Assembly: GCF_002844575.1 (NCBI RefSeq)
Contig: NZ_PIQO01000001.1
Coordinates: forward strand, 248,001 to 312,000
DNA length: 64,000 bases
Direction: 5' to 3'
Source: Heyndrickxia camelliae
Lineage (GTDB): Bacteria; Bacillota; Bacilli; Bacillales; Bacillaceae_C
Both the position numbers and the translations under genes were made by a program. Shown piece by piece: positions 1 through 9,009 of this stretch. Positions within the stretch are counted from its first letter, which is position 1. Each line of letters starts with the position of its first letter. Below the pieces are notes generated by a model. The model was not told the DNA's origin. It did not search any database and saw nothing but the letters and a program-made list of their open reading frames with translations.

Positions 1-1
1 A

Positions 2-1087
2 AAAGATGCAAAGGAAAACTTTAGGCAGTGCGGAGATCCATATGGATTAATGCTAACGGAATTATGGAATGCGTTTTTATTTTATGAAACAAATGATGAC
101 AACCAGTTTTTAACTGCAATTTCTTCTTTTCTTAAGGAAGTGCAACTTGGAAATTATGAATTTATTTTTTTTAGACAGGCTCCATTTAGCCCAAAAGACT
201 TGCAATCTATTATGCCTTTACTAATAAAAGCAAAGGAACTGGAAGTTCATTCTGCGTTTACGTATAGAGTATTAAGAGAAATGGGATATGAGGAATTAGA
301 CTCGCATCCTGGCTATACACTCAAAGTAGAGACGCTCGGAATGTTTAAAGTATGGTTAGGAGATAGATTAATAGAGGGGAAAGATTGGCAGCGCGAAAAA
401 TCGAAGGAGTTATTCCAATTCTTTTTAATTCACCGGCAAAAATGGTGGAGTAAGGAAGAAATTTACCAAATGATTTGGCCAGATGCGGATGAAAAAAGCG
501 TTGACCAAGAATTTAAAGTGCTCCTAAATGCATTAAATCGTGCGTTAGAACCAAATCGCAAGGCAAGAGTGAGCCCTTTTTTTATAAAACGGCAAAATAA
601 CACATACAGTTTAAATCCCAAAGCTGTTATAGATGTGGACTTCATTCAATTTGAAGAATGGATATATGCAGGACTGGATGAAAAGAATCCTGAAAAGGCA
701 AGAAATATATTGAAAAAAGGGTTAGAGCTTTATAAGGGGGATTTTTTATCAGAAAGGCGGGATGTATGGTTCGCTGCAGAACGGGAAAGGTTATTAACTA
801 TTTTCTTGCGAGGCGCGGAAAAAATGGCGCAATTATGTGTGCAGAATAACGATTCTAATGAGGCAATTGTATGGTGTGAGCGGATATTGAAAATCGATTC
901 GACATGGGAGGAAGCATATCGACTCATGATGTTTTGCTACTATCAAAAGAACAATCGGCCGCAAGCGATCAAGTGGTATAAGAAGTGTGAGAGAAAACTA
1001 ATGCATGAATTAGGTGTTGCCCCAATGGAGCCAACCAAAAAGATGTATGAAATGATTTTATCGGAATCTGAAATACCATCACTATAA
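2..1087 (+). CDS. BTAD/SARP-type transcriptional regulator, 5' partial
   Basis: C-terminal part of a regulator whose start lies left of the window. The frame is open back to base 2, with 16 more codons before the first ATG at base 50, so that ATG is probably not the real start. Residues about 95-190 (counted from that ATG) look like an OmpR-type winged helix (VETLGMFKVWLGD, then a WSKEEIYQMIWP segment). Residues about 195-335 look like the helical bacterial transcriptional activator domain, with YKGDFL and ELGVAP typical of BTAD. The missing N-terminus could be a receiver or a MalT-like ATPase. It precedes a LIV-type ABC importer and probably controls it: the next promoter carries heptamer direct repeats with SARP geometry. 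Domain class is fairly sure, the effector is unknown. Confidence 0.8.
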   Translation, partial: KDAKENFRQCGDPYGLMLTELWNAFLFYETNDDNQFLTAISSFLKEVQLGNYEFIFFRQAPFSPKDLQSIMPLLIKAKELEVHSAFTYRVLREMGYEELDSHPGYTLKVETLGMFKVWLGDRLIEGKDWQREKSKELFQFFLIHRQKWWSKEEIYQMIWPDADEKSVDQEFKVLLNALNRALEPNRKARVSPFFIKRQNNTYSLNPKAVIDVDFIQFEEWIYAGLDEKNPEKARNILKKGLELYKGDFLSERRDVWFAAERERLLTIFLRGAEKMAQLCVQNNDSNEAIVWCERILKIDSTWEEAYRLMMFCYYQKNNRPQAIKWYKKCERKLMHELGVAPMEPTKKMYEMILSESEIPSL

Positions 1088-1091
1088 AACG

Positions 1092-1125
1092 AAAAACCAG
1101 TTGCTAATTTAGGCAACTGGTTTTT
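1092..1125 (+). terminator. Intrinsic terminator after the BTAD regulator
   Basis: A 13-bp perfect stem (1092-1104 with 1113-1125) and an 8-nt loop, with the 3' arm ending in five T. It lies 5 bases after the regulator's stop, so the regulator and the ABC importer are separate transcripts. Confidence 0.85.
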
Positions 1126-1141
1126 CTATGTCTGGGATGAA

Positions 1142-1160
1142 GGGACAGGTCCCATGTCCC
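1142..1160. repeat. Short GGGACAGGTCCC motif
   Basis: The 12-mer GGGACAGGTCCC occurs here and again at 23957-23968 just after addA. Here it is followed by ATGTCCC, so GGGACA can also pair with TGTCCC. Similar motifs recur between genes in Bacillus genomes; function unknown. Confidence 0.4.
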
Positions 1161-1185
1161 AGTTATTAATTCTTAGTCCAAATAG

Positions 1186-1217
1186 TTGTAACTGTCTTGT
1201 AACCCCTTTCATATACG
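1186..1217 (+). promoter_or_regulatory. Putative SARP operator and -10 of the importer gene
   Basis: Two identical heptamers TTGTAAC at 1186-1192 and 1197-1203 repeat with an 11-bp period. Eight bases separate the second from a -10-like TATACG at 1212-1217. SARP activators bind heptamer direct repeats of about 11-bp period ending about 8 bp before the -10, and the adjacent gene encodes a protein of this class. The same arrangement occurs at 9772-9804. No good sigma-A -35 is visible, which fits an activated promoter. The assignment to this regulator is inference. Confidence 0.55.
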
Positions 1218-1264
1218 ATCAATACACGCAAGATGATTACTTTTCTTAAAACGGGGGGAGAATT

Positions 1265-2482
1265 TTGAGAAGGTCAAAAAGATTTTCAGCTTTAATAAGT
1301 GTAGTTATAGCTGCCTTATTATTAACCACTGCATGCAGTTCCAATAAAGCAAGCGGTGGAAAGGAGGATAAAGGAATAATTAAGATAGGGGTTCTTGCCT
1401 CGCTCACAGGTGCACTGGAATCCTATGGAAAGCAAACGAAGAATGGATTTGAAATGGGTCTTGATTATGCAACGGATGGGAAGCGAGAGATTAATGGTAA
1501 GAAGATTAAAGTAGTGTATGAGGACACCGAAACAAAGCCGGAGGTGGCCGTGAAAAAAGCTACAAAACTATTAGAAGAAGATAATGTAGATTTTCTAGTT
1601 GGATCATCCAGCTCGGCAGATACATTGGCAGTTGTGCCTTTAGCGGAAGAATATAAAAAAATTATGATTGTGGAACCTGCCGTTGCAGATAGTATTACAG
1701 GTGCTGATTTTAATAAGTATATTTTTCGGACTGCAAGAAACTCTTCTCAAGATGCCGTAGCAGGGGCAGCTGCCATAGCAAAACAAGGTGTAAAAGTCGC
1801 AACACTTGCACCGGATTATGCCTTTGGCCGTGATGGTGTTGCTGCCTTTAAGGAAGCAGCAGAAAAGCTTGGTGCAAAAATAATTCATGAAGAATATGCA
1901 GATCCAGCGGCAACAGATTTCACCTCAAATATTCAAAAAATCATTAATGCCAAACCGGATTATTTATTTGTTATTTGGTCAGGTGCAAATTCGCCGTGGA
2001 AGCAAATTGCTGATATGAAGGTTCAGGATAAAGGAATCAAGATTTCCACTGGTGCGCCGGATATTGCTGCATTATCTACAATGGAACCGCTTGTCGGAAT
2101 GGAAGGGTTCTCGGTTTATTACTATGATCTTCCACATAATAAGATAAATGACTGGCTTGTTGCGGAAAATAAAAAACGATTTAACGGAGAAGTTCCGGAT
2201 TTATTCACACCTGGAGGAATGAGTGCCGCCATTTCCATCGTGGAGGCATTAAAGAAAACAGACGGAAATACCGATGCTAACAAACTCATCAAAACAATGG
2301 AAGGCATGAGCTTTGACACACCAAAAGGGAAAATGACGTTCCGTAAAGAGGATCATCAAGCATTGCAAAGCATGTACGCTATAAAGCTAGAGAAGAAGGA
2401 TGGGGTATCATATCCTGTTCCAGTCTTAATACGTGAACTATCACCTGATGAAACAGCCCCTCCCATTATGGTTAAAAAGTAA
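1265..2482 (+). CDS. LIV-type ABC transporter substrate-binding lipoprotein
   Basis: Periplasmic-binding-fold protein of the branched-chain amino acid (LivJ/LivK, Peripla_BP_6) family, 405 aa. It starts with TTG at 1265 behind the run GGGGGGAG. A lipoprotein signal peptide is clear: RRSKR, a hydrophobic stretch, then a lipobox LTTAC with Cys24, so it should be tethered to the outer face of the membrane. The mature start KIGVLASLTGALESYGKQ is typical of the family. It delivers substrate to the importer encoded by the next four genes. The family also serves amides, aromatics and short organic acids; the neighbouring acyl-metabolism genes suggest a carboxylic acid, but that is inference. A SARP-type operator lies 60 bases upstream. 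Confidence 0.88.
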   Translation: MRRSKRFSALISVVIAALLLTTACSSNKASGGKEDKGIIKIGVLASLTGALESYGKQTKNGFEMGLDYATDGKREINGKKIKVVYEDTETKPEVAVKKATKLLEEDNVDFLVGSSSSADTLAVVPLAEEYKKIMIVEPAVADSITGADFNKYIFRTARNSSQDAVAGAAAIAKQGVKVATLAPDYAFGRDGVAAFKEAAEKLGAKIIHEEYADPAATDFTSNIQKIINAKPDYLFVIWSGANSPWKQIADMKVQDKGIKISTGAPDIAALSTMEPLVGMEGFSVYYYDLPHNKINDWLVAENKKRFNGEVPDLFTPGGMSAAISIVEALKKTDGNTDANKLIKTMEGMSFDTPKGKMTFRKEDHQALQSMYAIKLEKKDGVSYPVPVLIRELSPDETAPPIMVKK

Positions 2483-2666
2483 TAAGAAAGCAATGAGTGA
2501 AATTTGACGTGAACTCTCATATTCGTAGACTTAGAGTTCGATAAAGGAAACCGTACCGAGGTAGTTTACGAGATATAGGAACGGATAATTCTTTTGCACC
2601 AGACAAACTAATCTCATGAAATACTTAAAATGATATAAAATGTATACTTTTTTTAAAAAATGAAAT

Positions 2667-2704
2667 GAACTTCGGGTAAAGGCATCCGGAGTTCCTTCTT
2701 TTAA
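2667..2704 (+). terminator. Weak hairpin/attenuator between binding protein and ATPase genes
   Basis: A 9-bp stem (2667-2675 with 2686-2694, one wobble pair) followed by CTTCTTTT. Placed between the lipoprotein gene and the rest of the importer operon, it could lower downstream expression relative to the binding protein, a common pattern in ABC importers. A second hairpin, GAACTCT/AGAGTTC, is at 2511-2539. Confidence 0.45.
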
Positions 2705-2721
2705 GATAGGACGGTGAAAAA

Positions 2722-3489
2722 ATGACGAACATATTAGAAACAAAGCAGTTAACTATTCAATTTGGAGGGCATCTGGCCGTGAACGAGGTTGATTTTAAAG
2801 TAAAAGAAAAGGAATTTAAATCCATTATTGGGCCAAATGGTGCAGGGAAAACAACCTTTTTTAATTTACTTAGTGGTCAGTTAACCCCAACAAAAGGATG
2901 CATTCTTCTAAAAGGAATAGATATTACTGCGCTTTCTTCATCGCTGAGAACAAGAAAAGGGATAGGAAGATCCTTTCAAATTACGAATGTATTCCCCAAT
3001 TTAACCGTGTTAGAGAATGTGAGACTAGCGGTTCAATCGCAGATGGCCATACGCTACCAAATGCTGTTTCCTTTTAACAAGTATAAAAAGGTGCTAGACA
3101 AGTCATATGAATTGCTTAAACTAGTTTTTTTAGAGGAAAAGGCGAATTCATTGGCAAAAAATTTAGCGCACGGGGAGAAAAGAAAGCTGGAGATTGCCAT
3201 GTTATTAGCGCTCGAAACGGAAATATTGCTGCTGGATGAGCCAACGGCAGGCATGTCATTAGAAGAGGTTCCAGCCATTTTGGAAGTCATTCGCAATATT
3301 AAGAGGGAAGGGAAAAGGACAGTCATCCTTATTGAACACAAAATGGATATGATCCTTGATTTATCAGATTCAGTAACGGTTCTCTTTAATGGTACATTGC
3401 TAGCGGATGGTACTCCAAAAGAAATAATGGATAACGAGACCGTTCAAACAGCATATTTAGGAGGATTGCACAATGGACACAATGCTTAA
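2722..3489 (+). CDS. LIV-type ABC transporter ATP-binding protein (LivG-like)
   Basis: Nucleotide-binding subunit of the importer, 255 aa. Walker A is GPNGAGKT near residue 36, the signature is a divergent LAHGEKRKLE, and Walker B is ILLLDEPTAGM; IEHKMD supplies the switch histidine. The length and the ITNVFPNLTVLENV segment are those of LivG proteins. It should form a heterodimer with the next gene's product on the cytoplasmic face and power the two permeases. It overlaps the next gene by 17 bases, so the two are translationally linked. Confidence 0.9.
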   Translation: MTNILETKQLTIQFGGHLAVNEVDFKVKEKEFKSIIGPNGAGKTTFFNLLSGQLTPTKGCILLKGIDITALSSSLRTRKGIGRSFQITNVFPNLTVLENVRLAVQSQMAIRYQMLFPFNKYKKVLDKSYELLKLVFLEEKANSLAKNLAHGEKRKLEIAMLLALETEILLLDEPTAGMSLEEVPAILEVIRNIKREGKRTVILIEHKMDMILDLSDSVTVLFNGTLLADGTPKEIMDNETVQTAYLGGLHNGHNA

Positions 3490-4180
3490 GGTTGAGAATC
3501 TCCAAACTTATATCGGACAATATCATATTTTACAAGGGATTTCCTTTCAGGTGAAAAAAGGGGAAGTAACCGTTTTGCTGGGGCGAAATGGTGCCGGGAA
3601 AACAACAACATTGCGAAGTATCATGGGTTTGAATCCACCATCACAAGGAAAAATATATTATCAAAATGTAAGTATAGAAGGGTTGCCAACCTATAAAATA
3701 GCGAACCTCGGAATTGGGTATGTTCCGGAGGACCAAGGAATATTCAAGGATTTAACCGTAGAAGAAAATATGAAAGTAGCAATGAAAAAACAGGACGCAG
3801 AAACAATAGATAGGCTTGAATGGATACTTCAACTATTTCCTGACTTAAAAAAGTTCTGGAAAAAGCCAGGAGGATTATTAAGTGGCGGACAAAAGCAGAT
3901 GTTATCGATTGCAAGGGCGTATCTAAATAATATCCAACTGTTGTTAATAGATGAACCGAGTAAGGGCCTCGCACCGATTATGGTAGAAAAGGTGATGGAT
4001 TCAATATTAGAAATGAAGAAGGAAACCACTATTATATTGGTCGAGCAAAATTTTATGATGGCAAGTACGATTGGTAACCAATTTTATATTATCGATGATG
4101 GTAGAACTGTATATTCAGGACGTATGTCTACATTGAAAGAGGATGAACAATTGAAGCGAAAATACTTGGGTATTGCATAG
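3473..4180 (+). CDS. LIV-type ABC transporter ATP-binding protein (LivF-like)
   Basis: Second ATPase of the importer, 235 aa, the usual LivF length. Walker A is GRNGAGKTTTLRSI, the signature LSGGQKQ, and Walker B LLLIDEPSKGLAP; VEQNF contains the LivF-typical Gln in place of the H-loop neighbourhood seen in LivG. The start ATG at 3473 lies inside the end of the upstream ATPase gene. It works as a pair with that protein. Confidence 0.9.
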   Translation: MDTMLKVENLQTYIGQYHILQGISFQVKKGEVTVLLGRNGAGKTTTLRSIMGLNPPSQGKIYYQNVSIEGLPTYKIANLGIGYVPEDQGIFKDLTVEENMKVAMKKQDAETIDRLEWILQLFPDLKKFWKKPGGLLSGGQKQMLSIARAYLNNIQLLLIDEPSKGLAPIMVEKVMDSILEMKKETTIILVEQNFMMASTIGNQFYIIDDGRTVYSGRMSTLKEDEQLKRKYLGIA

Positions 4181-4197
4181 TAGGGGGGGCTCTATTC

Positions 4198-5058
4198 ATG
4201 GAATTAATGTTAAATTTGATTATTAATGGTCTAGCTACTGGTATGCTTGTATTTTTACTGGCTGCAGGATTGACGTTGATTTTTGGTTTAATGGATGTAT
4301 TAAATTTTGCTCATGGCGGTTTCTTTGCATGGGGAGCTTTTAGTGCTGTTTGGCTTTATTCCCTATCCGGAAGCTTTTTTGTGGCAATAATAGGTGCAAT
4401 TGCTACGGGAATTATGTTAGGAATTTTTACGGAAAAAATCATCATTAAACCTGTTTACGGAAACCATATTCAACAAATTTTAATTACATTAGGGTTCATG
4501 CTCGTTCTAACAGAATTTATTAAGGTAGTCTGGGGACCGAATCAAATGGCCGCAAAAACCCCGGAATTTTTAACCGGTAGTTGGGAACTGGGAAATGTCA
4601 TCCTTATTAAATATCGTGTATTTATCATCATTATTGCTTTAATTGTATATTCAATGGTTCAGATTGCTTTAAAAAAAACCAAAATAGGGTTAATCGTACG
4701 AGCAGGTGTTATGGATAAAGAAATGGTGCAGGCACTGGGCATTAATATCAAAAAAGTATTTATGTTTGTATTTATCGTAGGTTCAGCCATGGCAGCACTT
4801 GGCGGTGCTTTAATCGCTCCTTACTCTGGGGTTGTTTATGCAGAGATGGGAATGGAATATGCGATTTTGGCTTTTATCGTCGTTGTTATAGGCGGTATGG
4901 GAAGTTTTTCAGGATCTTTATTTGCAGCTATATTAGTTGGATTATCTGGTTCATTCATGGCTTATTTTATTCCGGATCTGTCTCTAGCTGTAAATATGCT
5001 ATTGATGGCGATTGTCTTAATATTCCGGCCACAAGGCTTATTTATTTCAAGGGGGTGA
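4198..5058 (+). CDS. LIV-type ABC transporter permease (LivH-like)
   Basis: Integral membrane permease of the BPD_transp_2 family, 286 aa with about eight hydrophobic segments. The motif GLMDVLNFAHG near the N-terminus and the run YAILAFIVVVIGGMGSFSGS are diagnostic of LivH. It starts 17 bases after the ATPase gene behind GGGGGG. It forms the translocation pore with the LivM-like protein that follows. Confidence 0.9.
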   Translation: MELMLNLIINGLATGMLVFLLAAGLTLIFGLMDVLNFAHGGFFAWGAFSAVWLYSLSGSFFVAIIGAIATGIMLGIFTEKIIIKPVYGNHIQQILITLGFMLVLTEFIKVVWGPNQMAAKTPEFLTGSWELGNVILIKYRVFIIIIALIVYSMVQIALKKTKIGLIVRAGVMDKEMVQALGINIKKVFMFVFIVGSAMAALGGALIAPYSGVVYAEMGMEYAILAFIVVVIGGMGSFSGSLFAAILVGLSGSFMAYFIPDLSLAVNMLLMAIVLIFRPQGLFISRG

Positions 5059-5064
5059 AAAGCA

Positions 5065-6066
5065 TTGAAAAGACTAGGATGTATTTCACAAATTTCTCTT
5101 ATCATCATTGCCGTTTGTTTAATGGTGATTCCATTTGTCTATGAATCAAGAAGTACCCTCATTCTTCTAACGCAAATTTTCATTTTTGCTATTTTTGCAA
5201 TGAGCTACGACATACTGCTGGGATATACAGGAATCGTTTCATTCGGTCATGCCATGTTTTTCGGTATCGGTGCCTATACAACCGGGATCTTACTACAGCG
5301 ACAAGAACCGACAATGGGCATTTTTATCTTATCCATCATCGTTGGGATTATAATATCGGTTATAGTAAGTTACATCGTAGGGTTAATGACATTGCGACTG
5401 AAAAGCCATTTTTACGCCATGCTAACCTTGGCTTTTGCCAGTCTATTTCAAGTTGCTTCTGAAAAGTGGCGTTCTCTGACATCCGGGAATGACGGTTTTA
5501 CCTTTAGGATTCCAGAAATATTGATTGACCGGTCAACTTTTTATCTTATTTGTCTAATTCTAATGGTCATCCTCTATTTTATGTTGCAGCGCTTTACACA
5601 ATCACCCATGGGAAGTGTTTTAATTGCGATCCGAGAAAATGAACAGCGGGCTGAATCTCTAGGGTATAAGGTACTTCATTATAAGATAATCGCAAGCATT
5701 ATTGCAGGGGCAACAGCTTGCCTAGCGGGTTCTTTATATGCGGCTTCATTACGATTTGTTAATACGAGTGTGTTTACGATGGATACTACTCTAGATGCCT
5801 TATTGATGACCATTATCGGCGGAGTTGGAACATTGCTCGGGCCAGTAATTGGCGCAGGTTTAATTGAATTTGCTCATCATTGGTTAAGCGGACTTGCTGA
5901 GAAATATCCATTATTTGAAAGATGGATTATCTTCTTTGGAATTATTTATATTTTAGCCGTTATGTTTTTTCCAAAAGGGATTGTTGGATCTATACAAGGT
6001 TGGAAAGCTGGTAAGAAGTTGAAAAAGGCAGTAAAAGTAAAACATGAGAAGAAAATTGCTGGCTAA
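5065..6066 (+). CDS. LIV-type ABC transporter permease (LivM-like)
   Basis: Second permease, 333 aa. TTG start at 5065, six bases after the LivH stop; the GGGGGTG overlapping that stop codon is the ribosome binding site. It has LivM features: an extra N-terminal helix, GYTGIVSFGHAMFFGIGAY, and the conserved GGVGTLLGPVIGA loop that contacts the ATPases. The C-terminus is lysine-rich (KKLKKAVKVKHEKK) and cytoplasmic. It completes a five-gene importer. Confidence 0.9.
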   Translation: MKRLGCISQISLIIIAVCLMVIPFVYESRSTLILLTQIFIFAIFAMSYDILLGYTGIVSFGHAMFFGIGAYTTGILLQRQEPTMGIFILSIIVGIIISVIVSYIVGLMTLRLKSHFYAMLTLAFASLFQVASEKWRSLTSGNDGFTFRIPEILIDRSTFYLICLILMVILYFMLQRFTQSPMGSVLIAIRENEQRAESLGYKVLHYKIIASIIAGATACLAGSLYAASLRFVNTSVFTMDTTLDALLMTIIGGVGTLLGPVIGAGLIEFAHHWLSGLAEKYPLFERWIIFFGIIYILAVMFFPKGIVGSIQGWKAGKKLKKAVKVKHEKKIAG

Positions 6067-6080
6067 AGCGAGGTATAAAG

Positions 6081-7097
6081 ATGAATATTGGTATTCTGAG
6101 TACAGGAATTTATATACCGAAACAATTTATAACAGGTAAAGAGATTGCTATAAAGGCAGGAATTCCTCTTGAAATTGTGGAAATGAAGATGGGAATTAAA
6201 AGGAAGCCTGTCCCTAGTAACGAGGATCATACATGTCAAATGGGAATTATTGCAGCAAAGCAGGCAATCGAAAGAGCTGGCATTGATCCGAAAGATATTA
6301 ATCTCATTATCTATATTGGTGAAGAACATAAGGAATATCCTTTATGGACAGCGGCTATTAAAATGCAGGAGGAGTTAGGGGCTTATCATGCGTGGGCTTT
6401 TGACGTTGCTCTGCGCTGTGGAACAACCATAATGGCAATGAAAGTAGCAAAAAGTATGATGATCGCGGATCCTTCTATTCAAACGGTACTCTTGGCAGGT
6501 GGCTATCGAAATGGGGACTTTATAGATTACGAAAATGAAAGAACTAGATTTATGTTTAATTTAGGTGCTGGCGGTGGGGCAATCCTGTTACAAAAAGGAT
6601 TAAAGAAAAATATTTTATTAGAGTCTGAGATTATGACAGACGGTACCTTTTCGGAAGATGTAGTTGTTACTGCTGGAGGAACAAAGCAGCCAATTACTCA
6701 TGAAGTGCTAGAAAAAGGCTTGTATAGACTTGATGTTCTCGATCCACAAGGGATGAAACGAAGACTTGAACAAAAGTCCATGGATAATTTTCTAAAGGTA
6801 ATTCGTTCAGCACTTTATAAAAGCGGATACACAGAAAAAGATATAAAATACGTTGCAATGCTCCATATGAAGAGGTCTGCCCATCAAAATGTATTAAAAG
6901 AACTTGGATTGTCAGAGGAGCAATCTATTTATCTTGAGAATTATGGACATATTGGGCAAATCGATCAAATATTATCTTTAGAACTAGCGGAATTAGAGGG
7001 AAAACTTCACGATGGAGATATAGTTGTTCTCGTAAGTGCAGGAATTGGTTATGCCTGGGGAGCAAACGTAATAAGGTGGGGAAATAGTCAAAATTAG
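6081..7097 (+). CDS. KAS III-like (FabH-family) thiolase-fold enzyme with altered triad
   Basis: Thiolase-fold condensing enzyme of the 3-oxoacyl-ACP synthase III family, 338 aa. Compared with the FabH at 48824, the nucleophile is kept as Cys113 (LRCGTT) and a histidine as His262 (MLHMKRS), but the third catalytic residue, Asn in YGNTS, is replaced by His290 in YGHIGQ. The typical C-terminal GIGYAWGANVIRWG is present. A C-H-H set is reminiscent of KAS I/II, so it may condense, hydrolyse or transfer an acyl group in a non-standard way. It sits between the importer and the hydrolase/reductase genes with gaps of 12-14 bases, so it probably acts on a thioester of the imported compound (inference). 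Confidence 0.78.
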   Translation: MNIGILSTGIYIPKQFITGKEIAIKAGIPLEIVEMKMGIKRKPVPSNEDHTCQMGIIAAKQAIERAGIDPKDINLIIYIGEEHKEYPLWTAAIKMQEELGAYHAWAFDVALRCGTTIMAMKVAKSMMIADPSIQTVLLAGGYRNGDFIDYENERTRFMFNLGAGGGAILLQKGLKKNILLESEIMTDGTFSEDVVVTAGGTKQPITHEVLEKGLYRLDVLDPQGMKRRLEQKSMDNFLKVIRSALYKSGYTEKDIKYVAMLHMKRSAHQNVLKELGLSEEQSIYLENYGHIGQIDQILSLELAELEGKLHDGDIVVLVSAGIGYAWGANVIRWGNSQN

Positions 7098-7109
7098 GGG
7101 GAGTAAATT

Positions 7110-8003
7110 ATGACCGTTGTAATGAAAAAGGTTGAATTGCCTAATGGCGAAACATTAAGTTACCGGGAACGCTTAGGTGGCGAGCAAATAGTTTTATTGA
7201 TTCATGGAAATATGACCTCTTCTAAGCATTGGGATGTGTTTATCGATAAAATGGATCCCTGCTATAAACTTATAGCAGTCGATCTTAGGGGGTTTGGAGA
7301 TTCTACTTATCATAAACGAATCACTGGAATTAAGGATTTCTCTGAGGATATCAAGCAATTTGTTGATGCATTAGGACTGAAAGATTTTGCAATAATGGGG
7401 TGGTCAACAGGTGGTGCAGTTGGGATGCAGTATGTTGCGGACTATCCTAATGATTGTCAAAAGCTTGTTTTGTTAGCATCAGCGTCTACACGCGGCTATC
7501 CGTTTTTTGGAAGCAAGGAGGATGGCAGTCCTGATTTGGAGAGAAGAGTAATGACGATTGAAGAAGTTGAGCGTGATACGGGAAAAACAATTCCGGTTCA
7601 AGCGGCCTATGATAACAATGATCGAGAGTTTTTAAAAACACTTTGGAATATGTTGATCTATACGAAAAATCAACCGGATCCATCGTTGTATGAAGAATAT
7701 GTAGATGATATGAGAACCCAAAGAAATTTAGCGGACGTATATCAAGCCCTAAATACATTTAATATTAGTCCTTTCCATAATGGAGTTAACGAGGGAACCG
7801 ATCAGGCGAGAAACATACAAATTCCTGTGCTGATTTTAAGAGGAGAAAGGGATTATGTAGTAAGTGAAAAAATGACAAAGGAAATCATTCAGGACATAGG
7901 GGAAAATGGCCGGTTTGTAGAATTAAAAGATTGTGGGCATTCACCGTTAATGGATAACTTAGAGTTATTAACGGATATCGTAGGCAAGTTTTTACAAGAG
8001 TAG
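7110..8003 (+). CDS. Alpha/beta hydrolase, intracellular PHA depolymerase (PhaZ)-like
   Basis: Cytoplasmic alpha/beta hydrolase, 297 aa, no signal peptide. Predicted triad: Ser99 in GWSTGG, Asp248 in RGERDYVV, His277 in DCGHSPL; HGNMTSS supplies the oxyanion loop. The HGNMTSSKHWD segment, the GWSxGG box and the TFNIS...HNG segment resemble what I recall of Bacillus intracellular short-chain polyhydroxyalkanoate depolymerases of about 300 aa. A thioesterase or ester hydrolase for a related acyl substrate is also possible. It belongs to the same operon as the KAS III-like and FabG-like genes (12 and about 10 bases apart). Confidence 0.7.
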   Translation: MTVVMKKVELPNGETLSYRERLGGEQIVLLIHGNMTSSKHWDVFIDKMDPCYKLIAVDLRGFGDSTYHKRITGIKDFSEDIKQFVDALGLKDFAIMGWSTGGAVGMQYVADYPNDCQKLVLLASASTRGYPFFGSKEDGSPDLERRVMTIEEVERDTGKTIPVQAAYDNNDREFLKTLWNMLIYTKNQPDPSLYEEYVDDMRTQRNLADVYQALNTFNISPFHNGVNEGTDQARNIQIPVLILRGERDYVVSEKMTKEIIQDIGENGRFVELKDCGHSPLMDNLELLTDIVGKFLQE

Positions 8004-8014
8004 GGGGAATGATC

Positions 8015-8755
8015 ATGCGTTTAAAAGACAAAGTAGCCATTATTACAGGTGCAGCGGGTGGAATTGGATTTGCTGCTGCACAAAGGTTTGCAAAAGAAGG
8101 GGCAAAAGTAGTTATTGCTGACTTTAATGAGGCAGAAGGATATGCCAGAGTGGAAGAATTAAAGGCAAGTGGATATGATGTACAGTTTATTCAGGTAGAT
8201 GTATCCAATCGTGATAGTGTCAATCAAATGGTATCAACTGTGTTAGAAACATACGGAAAAGTGGATATCTTAATAAATAACGCAGGTATTACAAGAGATT
8301 CAATGCTAGTTAAAATGAAACAAGAAGATTTTCAAAAAGTACTGGATGTTAATTTAACAGGTGTTTTCAATTGTACGCAAGCGGTTGTTCCTTCTATGGT
8401 GGAACAAGGCAAAGGAAAAATTATCAGCACATCTTCTGTAAGTGGTGTGTATGGAAATATTGGTCAAACCAATTATGCCGCTGCAAAAGCTGCCATTATC
8501 GGGATGACAAAGTCATGGGCAAAAGAACTTGGCCGCAAAGGAATCAATGTGAATGCAGTTGCTCCTGGATTTACAGAGACCAATATGGTTGCAACTGTAC
8601 CGGACAAAGTCATTGATTCCATGAAAGCAATGATTCCCTTACAGCGTCTAGGAAAACCGGAAGATATCGCTAATGCATATCTTTATTTAGCATCGGATGA
8701 ATCGGATTATGTTCATGGTACGGTTCTGCATGTCGATGGTGGGATTATGATGTAA
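8015..8755 (+). CDS. FabG-like short-chain dehydrogenase/reductase
   Basis: NAD(P)-dependent SDR, 246 aa from this start. The cofactor motif TGAAGGIG is at the N-terminus, then NNAG, the catalytic Ser in STSSVSG and the YAAAK pair, and a C-terminal HVDGGIMM as in FabG/PhaB. ATG 8009 is only one base from GGGGGA and is unlikely to be used; ATG 8015 has a 6-base gap and gives the usual MRLKDK start. The likely reaction is reduction of a 3-oxoacyl thioester, or its reverse. Last gene of the operon, closed by a terminator 14 bases on. Confidence 0.85.
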   Translation: MRLKDKVAIITGAAGGIGFAAAQRFAKEGAKVVIADFNEAEGYARVEELKASGYDVQFIQVDVSNRDSVNQMVSTVLETYGKVDILINNAGITRDSMLVKMKQEDFQKVLDVNLTGVFNCTQAVVPSMVEQGKGKIISTSSVSGVYGNIGQTNYAAAKAAIIGMTKSWAKELGRKGINVNAVAPGFTETNMVATVPDKVIDSMKAMIPLQRLGKPEDIANAYLYLASDESDYVHGTVLHVDGGIMM

Positions 8756-8768
8756 GCAATTTTGAGCG

Positions 8769-8797
8769 GACCAAGTCGTTTTACGATTTGGTCTTTG
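8769..8797 (+). terminator. Intrinsic terminator of the importer/acyl operon
   Basis: A 10-bp stem (8769-8778 with 8784-8793, one wobble pair) with a 5-nt loop and a T-rich tail, directly after the FabG-like gene. Confidence 0.75.
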
Positions 8798-8811
8798 CAT
8801 TTTATTGATTG

Positions 8812-8872
8812 TAACGGACTCCAGTTCCGCTATATGCTCTAAATCGTCTTTTGCGAACTCAGAATCCTTTAT
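8812..8872. repeat. Palindromic ACGGA...TCCG intergenic unit
   Basis: Contains AACGGACTCCAGTTCCGCTAT, an imperfect palindrome, then GCGAACTCAGAATCC. Related units occur at 52024-52044, 52080-52093 and 52131-52150. Probably a short dispersed repeat of this genome. Confidence 0.4.
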
Positions 8873-9009
8873 ACTGCCAAAAAAAGTGATTTCTCAGTGT
8901 TTTTTTCATATAGAGAAATCATTGCCAGCTTAGCTATTAAATTCAGGTAATTTAATAAGAATAGTGGATGCAGTGTCCTGATAAGAAAATGTATTTGCCT
9001 TTCTACATT

